A DNA stretch of 64,000 nt from Sternotherus odoratus (Eukaryota > Chordata > Testudines > Kinosternidae), in contig JAVMKO010000020.1 in assembly GCA_032164245.1 (NCBI GenBank), positions 6,289,206-6,353,205 of the forward strand, given 5' to 3'. The notes under the pieces are model-generated. The model was not told where the DNA came from. It ran no database searches and worked only from the letters and a program-made list of their open reading frames with translations. The number at the start of each line of letters is the position of its first letter. The first letter of the stretch is position 1. Below are positions 10,925 through 21,414 of this stretch, in pieces. Both the position numbers and the translations under genes were made by a program.

Positions 10925-11440
10925 TGAGTTCTCATCCCCGCTCTGGGAATGACTCTCTGTGTCCCCTCTGGACTCGCAGCCTCCCTGTCACGGGGTGGCA
11001 CAGGCTTCCTTCCCGTAGTCCCTGTGCCCCGGACTTAAGCTGGTGAAAGAAAAGGTCTCAAACACTCTTCCCTGGTGCTTCACCCGTGCTCTTTTATTTA
11101 CAGTGCTGATATAGTCCCAACTTCCCCAAAATCAGGCCCCTCACCAGGTCCTTTGGCCCCTTGAGGCTTGTCTCCACCAGCAGAGACAGGGCTAGATCCC
11201 CCCTCTCCTCCTGCCTGACTAGCCCCCCGTCTCTGAGCTCTCCCCTGGGTTTGTACTCTTCCCCTATCCTCAGCCCCAGTGCACTGAGCCTGCCCTAATT
11301 AGTGTCTTCAGCTGGGCTCCCTGCTCAGGGTTTTAGCCCTTTAACCCAGCCACGCTGCAGGGAAGCAGGGTCTTTAGCAGGCAGCAGAGGTTTTTAAGAC
11401 CTCTGCCCTGCAACTCTCCCCATCTGTAAAATGGAGGTGA
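10925..11440 (+). repeat. MIR-type SINE, interrupted
   Basis: The left part ('gagttctcatccccgctctg', 'aatgactctctgtgtcc') ends near 10985 and the right part resumes near 11416 with 'ctccccatctgtaaaatgg'. Together they give a normal MIR order, so the material between is a later insertion. Confidence 0.6.
10986..11415 (-). mobile_element. LTR-like insertion inside a MIR
   Basis: About 430 bp beginning TGTCACGGGG, with CTCCC on both sides (10981-10985 and 11416-11420) as a possible 5-bp target duplication. On the minus strand it contains AATAAAA (near 11092-11098) upstream of an end in CCCCGTGACA, as in the R-U5 part of a solo LTR. An alternative right end at 11412 gives TG...CA ends on both strands but a poorer duplication. 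No internal coding part is present. Confidence 0.45.
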
Positions 11441-11499
11441 TGCCGATTTGGTGTGAGAATTAGTCAGTCTGTGTCCACTGGTATGAGCGTGTAGGGTAT

Positions 11500-11777
11500 G
11501 ATCATAGAATTGGAGACTATTAGGGTTGGGAAAGACCTCAGGAGGTCATCTAGTCTTACCCCCTGCTCAAAGCAGGACCAATCCCCAACGAAATCATCCC
11601 AGCCAGGGCTTTGTCCATCCTTTAAGAATGGAGATTCCATCACCTCCCTAGGTAACCTATTCCAGTGCTTCACCACCCTCCTCATGAAAAAGTTTTTCCT
11701 AATATCCAGCTAGACCTCCCCCACTGCTCCTTGAGACCACTGCTCCTTGCTCTGTCATCTGGTACCACTGAGAACAG
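11500..11777 (-). repeat. CR1 LINE 3' end, antisense
   Basis: A well-preserved CR1 3' region read on the minus strand: 'atcatagaattggagactat', 'cctcaggaggtcatctagtc', 'ctgctcaaagcaggacc', 'aatcatcccagccagggc', 'ctccctaggtaacctattcc'. The minus-strand frame 11685-11464 keeps 'HWNRLPREV', a typical CR1 C-terminal remnant. Confidence 0.85.
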
Positions 11778-11844
11778 CCGAGCTCCATCAGTGCCAAGTG
11801 GATCGGAGGAAGGTCACTCTTGTGTTTGAGTCACTGCCTCAGGG

Positions 11845-11925
11845 TGCATGTGATCTGGGTTTGGTTCCCAACTCTGCCACAGACTTCCCTATCCCCTTGG
11901 GCAGTGACCTCTTCGGTCTGTGTTC
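11845..11925 (+). repeat. MIR-type SINE fragment
   Basis: 'gtttggttcccaactctgcc' followed by 'acagacttccc' and 'cttgggcagtgacctcttc' keeps the MIR B-box to core order. Both ends are lost. Confidence 0.5.
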
Positions 11926-12537
11926 TCCGTATCTTCCACAGGGACCATAGATCCTTGGCCGTGTCAATTTAGGTAAGTTCTCCGGAGCAGAGGTTGTCCA
12001 TGATGCAGCCAGGCCCAGATCTTGACGGGGACCTCTGGCCTCTGCCATTCTTCTGGTGTAAAATGCTGCCAGCGCTTTGCTCAGGTGCAAATGGTCACAC
12101 AAGGGGGAAGGTGGTGGAGAACCAGGCCCACGGGCACTATCGAAGCGGTAGCCATGGTTACTATCCATTGTTAGGAAAGCCGGGCAGGGAAGGAAAGGCA
12201 TGCTGTCCATTGCCTGTGATTGCAGGGGGCAGGATTTGGCCGTCCCACCTCTCTGTCATCCAGTGATGGGGCACGGGAACCTTAAACCCAAGTCTCTGTT
12301 GTAGGTTCATAGTAGGCGTCCTGGGATCCCCGCTGAAGCATTTACACGACAGTGCAGTGGATTGACGTTGGCTTTGGAGGAGTCAATTTTCTGTCTCCTG
12401 CCAGGTGACCTCCTCTTGTCGCTCTGCAGCCCATGTTCTCTCGTGGCCCCGATGTTATTTCCGTCGCCGCCCCGTTGACCTCTTCAGTATTCTGTGTGCC
12501 GATTGCTCTAAGCCGTTGCTGCCCTTTCTTCCCACAG

Positions 12538-12642
12538 CTGGCTACAGGGAGATGGCCATTGTGGCCCGGCAAAACAAAACGGTGCCCATCAGGGAGCCGG
12601 GGGTGGCGTGTAAAAAGTCAGCACTTTGCAGTTCTCGCTGCC
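12538..12642 (+). other. Exon-like segment (unassigned)
   Basis: Preceded by a long pyrimidine tract ending 'tttcttcccacag' (acceptor at 12537) and followed by a GTGAGT donor at 12643. The 105-nt segment is open in one frame that continues through both borders. I recognise no protein in it. It may be a non-coding or untranslated exon of a + strand transcript, or chance splice signals. Confidence 0.25.
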
Positions 12643-12937
12643 GTGAGTCACCGGATATGCCAAGCCCGGCCATTCTGCTCCCTTCAGCGGGGTGGGAAAA
12701 GGTTGCCGGATAAACCCGGAATGACAAAGTAAACAGCAGCTAGGATAAGAAATACAATTAGCCGCTTTAATCTTAATGTGCCGTGGGCAGACTGTGGGCA
12801 GGTGGGCAGACTGGTGTCTCCACTCAGCATCATGAAACAGAAGCTGCCCTCCTTGGCAAAGAGTTCAGGTCATGCATTTTCTCCGTGGAATCCACAGTAC
12901 ATGCTCATGATCAACCACCCCATCAACCTCTCTAAGG

Positions 12938-13590
12938 CCTGGTCTATACACAGTTGCACCAGTTTAACACAGGATGTGATATTGAATTGATGAGTTAAAC
13001 CGGTGCAAAAGGCCATGGGGACACTCTTTCTTTGGTTTCAACCAGATTTAATTCAGTTTCATTTCAGAGCTTGTCTACATTATGCGATGTGCACTATGGG
13101 GTGTGAATTCAAACGTGTTACACAATCACAGGCCTGTGTAGATCCTGCTGGCATACACTAGAAGTTTCCCAGTGTGCTTTAATGTAATACAATAGTCATT
13201 AAAGTGCACTGGGGAACTTTAAATGCACGCCAGCAGGGTCTAAGTGGGTCGGTTGGTGTGCATTTAGAATTCACACTCAGTGTTTCACTGCATAGACAAG
13301 CCCTAAGTTACTGAAGAACAGGTTTACACTAACCCCAAAGAAACCCCTCTTCAGTTCTGAAATAGGAGCATCCATCCACACAGGGTTGAATTAAAACCAG
13401 TGCAAGTTTGTGTATTGAGAAGACCGAAAGGTGTGATGTTAATTTTGTTACATAGTTTATTTTGTGTGTGGACAGTCTTTTATAGGGCAGGTTTAAACTG
13501 ATTCTATTGGTCTAACGTGCTAAAGCAATAAAAGCCAGGTTTTAATTGAGGTGTGTCCCCTCACAAAGTTGCACCAATTGAACTAAATCC
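12938..13590. mobile_element. Diverged MITE of the 'AAGGCCTGGTCTA' group (outer element)
   Basis: Starts 'taaggcctggtctatacaca' with 'gttgcaccagtttaac', a common start of PIF/Harbinger-like reptile MITEs. 'gttgcaccaattgaact' recurs near 13570. The palindromic element at 13067-13304 appears to lie inside it. The right border is uncertain. Confidence 0.35.
13067..13304. mobile_element. Palindromic MITE 'GCTTGTCTACAT'
   Basis: The ends GAGCTTGTCTACAT and CATAGACAAGCCCT are inverted relative to each other. Inside, 13147-13184 and 13197-13236 form a second inverted pair ('tgctggcatacac' / 'aatgcacgccagca'), so the element can fold as a long hairpin. It has no coding capacity. Confidence 0.65.
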
Positions 13591-14076
13591 CTTTGTATGT
13601 TTCCCCCCTTTAAGGATTTTGATTGGGCCCATCACTCTTTTATCTAACGACCATGAGAGATGGGGTGGGAATGAAACTTTAAATGTAAGCCTAAGGACAG
13701 GATAGTTCTAGAAATTGATTGTAGACTTAATACACCCACCTTTAGGTCACCAGTTCAAATCCACCCTAACTCAGCAGTGACCAAAGGAGAATCCGACCCC
13801 ACAAGCCGATTCCACAGAGACGCAGCTCTGCCTGCGTGCACACAGAGTGAACATTTTTGTAATCTTCCTCAGCCTGTTTATTGCAAAGAGGTGGAAAAAA
13901 TACCCTGGTGTCTGGCAGGTATCAGGAAGCCAATGGCTGGCTCTGTTTGGCATGTTTTGCCTTGGTTTGTACGTGTTTTGTGAGGATCGTTTGCTTTTAA
14001 AAAAAACATGTTTCTGTTTGATTAACAAACATCTAATCCCGAGAATCAAGTGACGTTATTTTTCCATGATTCACAG

Positions 14077-14143
14077 GAAAGGCTTCAACTGGCTGCCTTA
14101 AGATGCTGAAGTAGCCAAGCCCAGAGACCTGAGCAACCAGAAG
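14077..14143 (+). other. Exon-like segment (unassigned, non-coding)
   Basis: A 67-nt segment between 'tttttccatgattcacag' (acceptor at 14076) and 'aaggtaagac' (donor at 14144). Both splice sites are close to consensus and the size is typical for an internal exon. The only ATG stops after three codons, so it would be untranslated. It could belong with 2920-2995 and 12538-12642 in one transcript. Confidence 0.3.
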
Positions 14144-14317
14144 GTAAGACACAAGGAAGTATTGAGTTCTGTGGAAATGTCTGAATTTTGTTTCCGAAGG
14201 ACTGTTTGAACCTGACCAATCTTTAATACTCGCCTGGGGCGGTGGCGGTGGGAACAGTCTTTCAGTGTCTTCTTCAGACTCTATGGGGCAGTGTTTGGGG
14301 ATGGTAAGCGCCGATCT

Positions 14318-14395
14318 TCACATGGTGTAAATCAACATAGCTCCATTGAGCGACGCCAACATGTACCAGCTAAGATTCTGGCCCCTGCGTTTTCC
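14318..14395. repeat. Dispersed 'ggtgtaaatca...tagctccattga' repeat
   Basis: The words 'catggtgtaaatcaacatag' and 'ctccattgagc' recur at 38385-38455 and 62255-62345, with looser copies near 7040-7185 and 58885-58980. The shape fits a small palindromic element common in reptiles; I cannot name it. Confidence 0.4.
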
Positions 14396-14901
14396 AGTCT
14401 TAGCACCGAGACAATCGTACACGATTTGTACAGTTAATTGAATGGGGTGTCGCACTTGACGGGTTTTGATGTTAAACCCCAGAATCCTCTCATTCTGAGT
14501 TGGCTCGAGAGGTTGCTAATAGCATTTGGAGCTGGTCACCTTGAGTCACAGGTTCGCATGTAACCTGGGCTGGTGGCGATCACAAGTGGTTATCATTAGA
14601 GTGTTGTTCTATGCTGGGAACTGAGTTGGCTGCTGCTGTGTGTTTCTTAATGGAGGTGCCCCATCTCCAGTAAAAGTACCATGATCAAGCAGCATGCTTG
14701 TTGGCAATTTCAGAAGAGGAGCCAAGCCAGAGGCCTTAAATTCTCTTTGAGGAGGGTCAGGGAAGGAAATTCAAAGAACTAGGTTGTCCCTTATGACCCC
14801 TATGAGGGGTTTCCTCTAACAGTCCTGTTGGGGGGTGGAGGAAGGGCAGTATTAGAGTCTCAACCGGGGAGTCCCAAATGCGGCTCAGTGGGTCATGCAA
14901 C

Positions 14902-14917
14902 TCCCCCCCCCCCCCCC
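14902..14917 (+). repeat. Poly-C tract
   Basis: An uninterrupted run of about 16 C. Likely polymorphic and prone to sequencing error. Confidence 0.9.
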
Positions 14918-15313
14918 TTCCAGTATTGCTAGGTACTGGCTGCATGGAACCTGTCCCCCAGGATGGGGAACCGGCTGAAAACCGCTGCTTGCCTCCTTTA
15001 TAGATACCATTCAAGCTCATAGTCTCAGCCCCCGGAGGGGATGTAGACAGAAGCTCGTGATTTCTGCTGCTGTCTCATGTTGTCGAGGAGGAAGCAGGGT
15101 GGCCTCATTCTGTATGAGTAATACCTGGGTTAGGCTTACGGGGATTGTGTGCGAGTGAGGTATATGCCACCGCGCCTGTTCGGACAGGCGAACGACCGCG
15201 GGTGGTACACGGCGTTGGAATGCATAGAATGTGCCTGGTGCCAAGTCTCGTATGGGGAAAGCTGGGGTGGAGGGGAATGGCTTGAGAAATTCCTTGCGGG
15301 CTGTCCCATTCAT

Positions 15314-15331
15314 TCTCTCTCTCTCTCTCTC
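15314..15331 (+). repeat. (TC)n microsatellite
   Basis: About nine TC units without interruption. Confidence 0.9.
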
Positions 15332-15394
15332 ATATCCCACTCACAGCATTGCTGTGCACAAAAACATTCTAGGGACTCAAATGCACAACCAATG

Positions 15395-15497
15395 GATGTG
15401 TGGTCTAGAGGTTAGAATCCTGACTGCGTCGTCAGGATTCCTGGGTTCTGTTCTTGGTCCTGCCGGCGACTCGCTGTGTGATCTTGTGCAGGTCTCT
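15395..15497 (+). repeat. MIR-type SINE
   Basis: Keeps an A-box-like 'gtggtctagaggttagaatc', the B-box region 'ctgggttctgttcttggtcc' and 'ctgtgtgatcttgtgcaggt'. It is cut at its 3' end by the MITE that starts at 15498. Confidence 0.6.
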
Positions 15498-15735
15498 GGG
15501 GGTACGTCTACACCAGGATAAAAGACCTACTGCGCGGGTTGGCCTGGGTCAGCTGACTTGGGCTTGTGGGGTTCAAAAATTGCTGTGTAGACATTCAGGC
15601 TTCAACTCTGGGATCCTCCCTCCTCACAGGTCCCAGAGATCTGGCTCTGACCTGAGCCCAAACATCAGCCCTGCAAGCCCACGTCAACTGACTCGGGCCA
15701 CCTGCAGTTTTTTATCCCCATGTGGACGTACACTT
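15498..15735. mobile_element. MITE of the 'GTCTACAC' group, complete
   Basis: Inverted ends GGGTACGTCTACAC..GGATAAAA (15499 on) and TTTTATCCCC..GTGGACGTACACTT (to 15735). It inserted at the end of a MIR. The middle keeps shared words such as 'gttcaaaaattgctgtgtag'. Length about 238 bp, no coding capacity. Confidence 0.7.
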
Positions 15736-15887
15736 AGAATACCCCCAGTCACTGAAGTGGGGGTCAAGATTTCAGCCACACTTTCAAAATGGGGGAGATA
15801 ATACAGCACACAGGTTAAAGGGTAGGGTAGGGTGGGGATGATTTTCTGGTCCTCCTGGAGGGCTCTGTGGGGAAGTATCTGCACAGC

Positions 15888-16030
15888 CTATAGTAAAGTG
15901 GGGTGAATTGTGCCTCTCTGTTTAAGGGAACCGCCTGCTTTTGTCTTGTTCTGGTTTTGATTACCATATGGTATTGTTCTGGATTGCAAGATAAAGTAGT
16001 GTCACATTGCAACCTTCCAGCAAGAGTGTT
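15888..16030 (+). repeat. Unclassified repeat, copy A
   Basis: Aligns by eye with 27597-27740 over about 140 bp: shared 'tatagtaa', 'ttgtgcctct', 'cgcctgctttt', 'ctggttttg', 'tattgttctg', 'ttccagca'. A/T-rich with an 'agataaagtagtgt' polyadenylation-like word, which could suggest an LTR or retroelement tail. Confidence 0.5.
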
Positions 16031-16059
16031 TGATGGTTTTTAATCTAACTTCTCTGTAG

Positions 16060-16096
16060 CTGATGTGCAAGTGGCTAATTATTAGCCTGATTATAT
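16060..16096 (+). repeat. 37-bp direct repeat, copy 1
   Basis: 'gctgatgtgcaagtggctaa' plus 'ttattagcctgattat' matches 17133-17169 with about five differences. It was not assigned to a known family. Confidence 0.55.
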
Positions 16097-16374
16097 TAGC
16101 ACCTTATATTAGTACCATAACAACTAATACTTAAGAATTTAATAATAGCAGGGTATCATGGCCTAATTCATGAATGTGTATGTAGTGCTTTGAGATCCTC
16201 AAATGAAGGATATCCTAGAAGTAGAAAGTATGTATTGTTTGTTCAAATCCAAGACTGTCTTATAGAATCTGGGGAGAAATTAATACAGTAACATCTACAG
16301 TAATAGAAGAAGAATTATACTGAAAGCATGCAGCTAGCTGTGAATATTAGTAAATGATTTTCAAGCATTTCTGG

Positions 16375-16715
16375 ACTAAAATGGCCCTTTTAATTAAAAA
16401 ACCTTTTTTCAAAATATTTCACTTTTTTCAGCGGAAAATAGAAAAAAAAATCAGCTTTTCACCCTTTGTTTTCAAATTATTTTAATTCCCCTCCCTGTTC
16501 ACCCCCACTCCACCCATTGGAAAGCAAGTGGGAGAAAGAAAAAAATAAAAGTTGTGGGATGGGAAAGGAAACACTTGAGGATTCAAAAAGCCAAATATCT
16601 TCAGGGTGGGTAGGTTTTGGGGTTGGGGGGTTACTGAAAATTCCCAAAACTTTTCTGAGGGTTTGAAGTGTTTTAAAATTTCCCATTAAAATTGGCATTT
16701 TTTCAGCCAATTCTT
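16375..16715. repeat. AT-rich 'gaaatgttt' dispersed repeat
   Basis: Homopurine/pyrimidine-rich with 'ttttttcagcggaaaata' at the left and 'cattttttcagccaattc' at the right. Related in style to the copies at 4975, 19895 and 45030. The G-rich centre (16600-16640) differs. Confidence 0.35.
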
Positions 16716-16834
16716 ATTTGTCTGCTGTCCTTAGATGTGTGCATAGAACTGCCATTGAAGTCAATGGACAATACACTTGTGTTTCTGAAGGCAGATTTTT
16801 TTACTCCAAATGTTTAATTATCATTAGCACATAC

Positions 16835-17035
16835 AGAGCTTTTGCCATCTTCAAAGCTCTGTACACATTGACTAATACTCACAGCCATCTTGTAAAGATG
16901 GGGGTAGCATCCCCATTTTACATACGTAGAAACTGAAGCTGAGAGTTTAAGTGACTTTCCCAAGGCTAAAGACAGAGTCAGTATCTGAGCTAGGATCAGC
17001 ACTTCCAGCTCCTAGTCTTGTGCCCACCTCACAAT
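16835..17035 (-). repeat. MIR/L2-type repeat, antisense
   Basis: 'tcaaagctctgtacacattg', 'catccccattttacatacg', 'gagtttaagtgactttccc' and 'aaggctaaagacagagtcag' follow the antisense MIR order with its 3' tail on the left. Confidence 0.6.
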
Positions 17036-17132
17036 CCCTTTTATTGCTTTGTACAACACCTTCTTCTGGACTAAACATCATGTGCAGCCCAGTGTAATAG
17101 GCCATTTTAATTCGCAAGGGCATGACTATGAG

Positions 17133-17169
17133 CAACTGACATGCAAATGGCTAATTATTAGCGTGATTA
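17133..17169 (+). repeat. 37-bp direct repeat, copy 2
   Basis: 'actgacatgcaaatggctaa' plus 'ttattagcgtgattat'; the partner is 16060-16096, 1073 bp upstream. Confidence 0.55.
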
Positions 17170-18260
17170 TTAATAATTTACAGAGTTCCCTTGTATCCTG
17201 GACCTTTATAATCACCGGCTCCAGTAAGAGGGTTAAGCACACGTCTTGGAAACAGTCAAACCAGGCAGATCTAACTTTCAGGCATCTAGTTCCGTAACCT
17301 GGACTGAAAACGGGGGGGATGGTGCTGCCAAGGTGAACATCCCTCCGTACTGGGCAGCTGTAGCTTGGGACTACATGAAGAATTCTGCCCCCACTCCAGG
17401 TATTACTAGTTGCAATTCCCTAGCCTGCATTTCACAGATCATAGTGATCCCATATGACCTTAAAACTGACTAATCCATTGAAAAACTCCATAACAAATTG
17501 AGTTAACTAATCATATCCTTCAAAACAAACCTATAGTTGCCTTCCCTCCTCTCCTCTCTTCTACCGCTGGTTTCCTTTCCTCTTTGTCTTGTTGCTGTAC
17601 AGTCTCTCCAAGGGTGTTCCATGGTGTGCATCTCTGTAGCGTTTAAGCACTGGGTCCGATTCACCGCTGTCCAGTGCTGTGCGTAATCACTTCAGACTCT
17701 CCCTAAAGCCCACTGAAGTCAGAGAGGAAGCAGCATTGACGCTAGTGGGCTTTGGATCAGGCATTCATCAGTACAATTTACCGCAGTGGCAAATCGCCTG
17801 CTTTGGTGTGCCCCCGCTTTATGCTGGTGAAGAAATGACTATACACGATGCAGGCAGGTCTGTTGGTGGTAGAAGCACTACTGCAGCCCTTTGTCTGGAA
17901 CGAGCCTTCGGGTATAATTCCACCTGACACGCAATCACAGCTGGAAACCTCTCTCTTCAGCCTTAATTATATTTATTTTCTCTCTCTGAGTCTCTGCCAT
18001 TCGCTACCAATAATTCTGCTCTGTAATTCTAATTTACCTCTGCAAAGAGTCAAGGGGATGCTGTAAAGTTGAATTGCAGCGTCCCATTTCCTATTTGTGT
18101 GTGCTGTGATCAGGGATCTATATTGTACACCCTAGAAACACACCCGTACAGACACTGCGTGATCCATAATACTCTGTGTATTGTTTACTTTCAAATGTGA
18201 GGGTGGTTCTGATCGGATGCCCACATCATCATTCAGATTGGTCAAGAGACCAGCCTAAAG
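17170..18260. other. Non-coding stretch without recognised element
   Basis: AT-rich and T-rich tracts (17520-17600, 17960-18020) and small chance frames only. Confidence 0.4.
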
Positions 18261-18261
18261 C

Positions 18262-18283
18262 CACACACACACACACACACACT
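18262..18283 (+). repeat. (CA)n microsatellite
   Basis: About eleven uninterrupted CA units; a likely polymorphic marker. Confidence 0.95.
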
Positions 18284-18289
18284 CTTTCA

Positions 18290-19480
18290 GTTGTAGTGTG
18301 GCATTTGTTGTTATATCATGCAGAGGAAAGGTTTTTTTTTCTCTGCCAACTCTGCTGCAGGTACCTCTGGTCCATTCTGCTCTCAGTCTTTCTCTGGAAC
18401 TTCCTCTAGTGATTTCTTGGTGGAGAAGACAGTGTAAGCCAGCTGGTTGCCTCTTGTGTCCCCCCTCATGGCTTAGGGTTACACTATAGGCAGCCTGCCT
18501 CAGTTTCCCCTTGTTGACCAAACACACGTCAGACTTTCTTGATCAAAAAATACCCTTTCTGGGGCACTGCATTTATTACTATTAAAAAGTCCATTCAGAA
18601 GTCCACACAACACAAGGTTTCTGTTCCTCTTCCCTGCCTGGAGAGCTTTCCTCACTATCTGAAGCCTCTGCCGTGGCTTCCTAAGCATCTGCTCTTTTTA
18701 TACTGGAATCACCTCTTAGGTGGGGCTCATCCCATCATTAGGGTTGGCTTAAGCCCGGACTCTCCAGCCCAGGGGGCAAGCCACACTGAGAAATCTCCCC
18801 TTCCCCTTAAACCATCTGATCCCAGGGTCTAAGACGACAGAGGCTTTGTGCTGCCTCTCTGCGTGAGAGGGTAAACTTCAATCAAATGTTCACTAACTTC
18901 CCAGAAGGGAATGTGTTGTTTTGTCCCACTCCCTCTGTATCTCTATATTTCTCCATAGGCATTTCACAGAGATGACGTTAGCTCTAAATTGTCCAGGCTG
19001 TGTAGTCCAAGTATACAGTGTTTTAGCCACCTTCAAAGCATTATTTTTAGTCGCTCTTGTAGTCATAATGTTGTGGTTTTGTTTTAACCAGTGTATTTCC
19101 TATTCCCTCCAGAGATTGTGCAAGGCACAAATCGGCCACTACAGATATTGTGATCCAGTTGTTAGTGGCCTTGGAGTTACAATTCCTGGGTTCTGCTCTT
19201 GGCTGCGTGGTAGACACCTGACCCTGGAACAAGTCATAGTCTCTTAAAAAATAATCTAGGGGATTTGGGTACTTAACCCCCTTTAGATCTCTTTTAAAAT
19301 GCCACTCTAAGACCTTTCTGAAAATTCCAGACTTTGTGCTCAAAACACGTCTGTAAAATGGTGTTAATATACTTGCCAGCTCCACTGAGGGTCTTGAATT
19401 AATTAGTGTCTCAGTAGTGCTTTGAAATTCTCTGATGAACGAGGCGAAGTGTCATAATTCCCCCCTCCCCCCCATTGCAG
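18290..19480. other. Non-coding stretch without firm assignment
   Basis: Contains worn MIR-like words ('ctgcctcagtttcccc' near 18497) and a T-rich tract with antisense AATAAA near 18570. No gene and no element with clear ends was found. Confidence 0.35.
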
Positions 19481-19577
19481 ATCCTTATTAAGGGCTCTTA
19501 CATAATGAAGGATACACGATATACAGTTTCAATAAACTCAAATTAAACCCCCCACATCTGAGCTTTGGAGGCACTTG

Positions 19578-19893
19578 GAATTCATAGCTACATAGATTTC
19601 AACGCTAGAAGGAACCATTGTGGTCTTCTAATCTGATTTCCTGTGTGGCCAAGGCCATGGAATTTCCCTAAAATAATTCTTAGAGTGGATTTGGGTGTAA
19701 AAGCCCACAATGATGGAGAATCCACCACAGCCCTTGATAAATTGTTCCAGTGGTTAATTACCCTCACTGTTAATTCAAACTTGGATCCAGATCTGTATTT
19801 TGCAGCTGAACCAAAATCCCAGATCAGAAATCCCCTGAAATTCTGAGAAATGGATTGTCCCGAACCTTGATCCAAATCGGAGTTGTTTTTCAT
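19578..19893 (-). repeat. CR1-type LINE 3' region, antisense
   Basis: Read on the minus strand it gives a CR1 end: 'accattgtggtcttctaatc', 'gatggagaatccaccacag', 'gataaattgttccagtgg'. A minus-strand frame keeps 'INHWNNLSRAVVDSPSLW', a typical C-terminal remnant of CR1 ORF2. The 3' end of the element is on the left. Confidence 0.7.
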
Positions 19894-19894
19894 G

Positions 19895-20330
19895 GCTGAG
19901 CCCTATAATATTTGAATATTCTAAACTAGAGTGTGGTGGGAAACAGTGTTGGTTTTTATCCATGGAAAATTCTGCAGTTTTGAAATTTTTGCCCCAGTCT
20001 TGAACAGGATGAAAAACAAACAAACAAACCCCAAACTGGAAAGTACCCATGAGATGAAATTAACGGGGGGAAAATCATCTTGGGGTGATCGAAATGTTTC
20101 ATTTTGACAAAACTGAAATGTTTGGTTCCAATTTCAATCTTTAACTTTTTCAAATATAAAAAAACACATAACTTCATTTTGAAATTTAAAAAAAATCAGA
20201 ATGTTCCACTTTTTCTAGATGAAGCTTTGTCAAAATGACACACTTCTAAAAGTTTCAACAAAAATGGGATTTTTTAATTCAGAAAAGGGAAGATTTTCCC
20301 AAAAACTTCTACCCATCTCTATCCTAGACC
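19895..20330. repeat. AT-rich 'gaaatgttt' dispersed repeat
   Basis: Rich in 'gaaatgtttcattttgac', 'aaaactgaaatgtttgg' and 'ttttgaaatttaaaa' words in both orientations, so that it can fold on itself. Same family style as 45030-45500. Confidence 0.45.
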
Positions 20331-20403
20331 AAATTCAATTAACTTTAAGGCATAATCCAGATATTTTAGGTTCAAATTTATGTAGATTGTAATCTCTGTG
20401 AGT

Positions 20404-20417
20404 CGGGGGGGGGGGGG
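20404..20417 (+). repeat. Poly-G tract
   Basis: A run of about 14 G, possibly variable in length. Confidence 0.85.
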
Positions 20418-20529
20418 AAGCTCCTCCCAGTTCTGGCTTTCAGATGCTACTGCAATATAAACATTTAATAATAATAGATTCAAATGTCGTGTCTTGAGCC
20501 CTGTGGACCTCATATTGAAACTGGCTAAT

Positions 20530-20700
20530 GGAATTACTGGAATTCATTCCCTAGGGAGGTGGTGGAATCTCCTTCCCTAGAGGTTTTAAGGCCTGGCTTC
20601 CCTGGCTGGGATGATTTAGTTGGGATTGGTCCTGCTTTGAGCAGGGAGTTGAACTAGATGACCTCCTGAGATCCCTTCCAAGCCTGATATTCTACAAATC
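20530..20700 (+). repeat. CR1 LINE 3' end
   Basis: Sense CR1: 'ccctagggaggtggtggaat', 'ccctagaggttttaaggc', 'ggctgggatgatttagttgg', 'cctgctttgagcagggag', 'agatgacctcctgagatcc'. Ends at the usual 3' terminus near 20695. Confidence 0.85.
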
Positions 20701-20969
20701 CTTAGTAGAACGTTTTAACATTCAGAGCAACAAGTAGGAAAGGAGTAATTCTTTCTTAAGCACTGTATAGGGATGAATTAAAGCATCCAGTTAATTGCTT
20801 TTGCTATAATTTATGACCCAAAATAGTTTATTTAAGGCAATATTTTTAAAAAATCTTGGTTCAGCTTATGGACAAAAATATACAGCAAATTCTCCTTGAC
20901 ACAGCCATTAAAACATACACAGTGGTTTAAGGTCCATCACTGATGAACTAGACACTTCTACCGAACTTA

Positions 20970-21180
20970 TGGCCTTATGGCCTTCATTACCAGAGTATCT
21001 GAGTGCCTCACCGTTTTTCATGTATCTATACCTCACAGAGGCAGGGCAGTGCATTTAAGTATGGGAAACTGAATCACAGACTGATCTAGTGCCTGGCCAC
21101 AGGTCACACAGACAGTGTGAACCCAGAAATAGAATCCAGCTCTCCTGAGACTTAACCACTGGGCAAGCCTTCCACCTCAT
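20970..21180 (-). repeat. MIR/L2-type repeat, antisense
   Basis: 'agtatctgagtgcctcacc', 'gaggcagggcagtgcattt', 'gggaaactgaatcacagac' and 'ggtcacacagacagtgtga' follow the antisense MIR/L2 order. Confidence 0.6.
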
Positions 21181-21414
21181 GCGGCATCTCAGAGCAGGGC
21201 ATTACTGAGTATAAGCCAAGGTGGCTGGAGATTGCGGTGCTCTAATTACCAAAGAGGGAAACAAGTTGACCGCACATTAGTCAAACAGGAACCAAAACTG
21301 CCTGCGCTGCAGGGACTGGAAAAGCAAGAGTGGATACAGTTTAGAGTGGCTTCTGATGCAGCGTACGGATCTAGGTCTGAGCCAGGAGTTCAAACACCCA
21401 AAGTAAATGCCACT

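Noticed and set aside
18420..18850. Possible second antisense LTR (antisense AATAAA near 18570)
   Set aside because: No terminal dinucleotides or target duplication could be found, and no second copy in the window.
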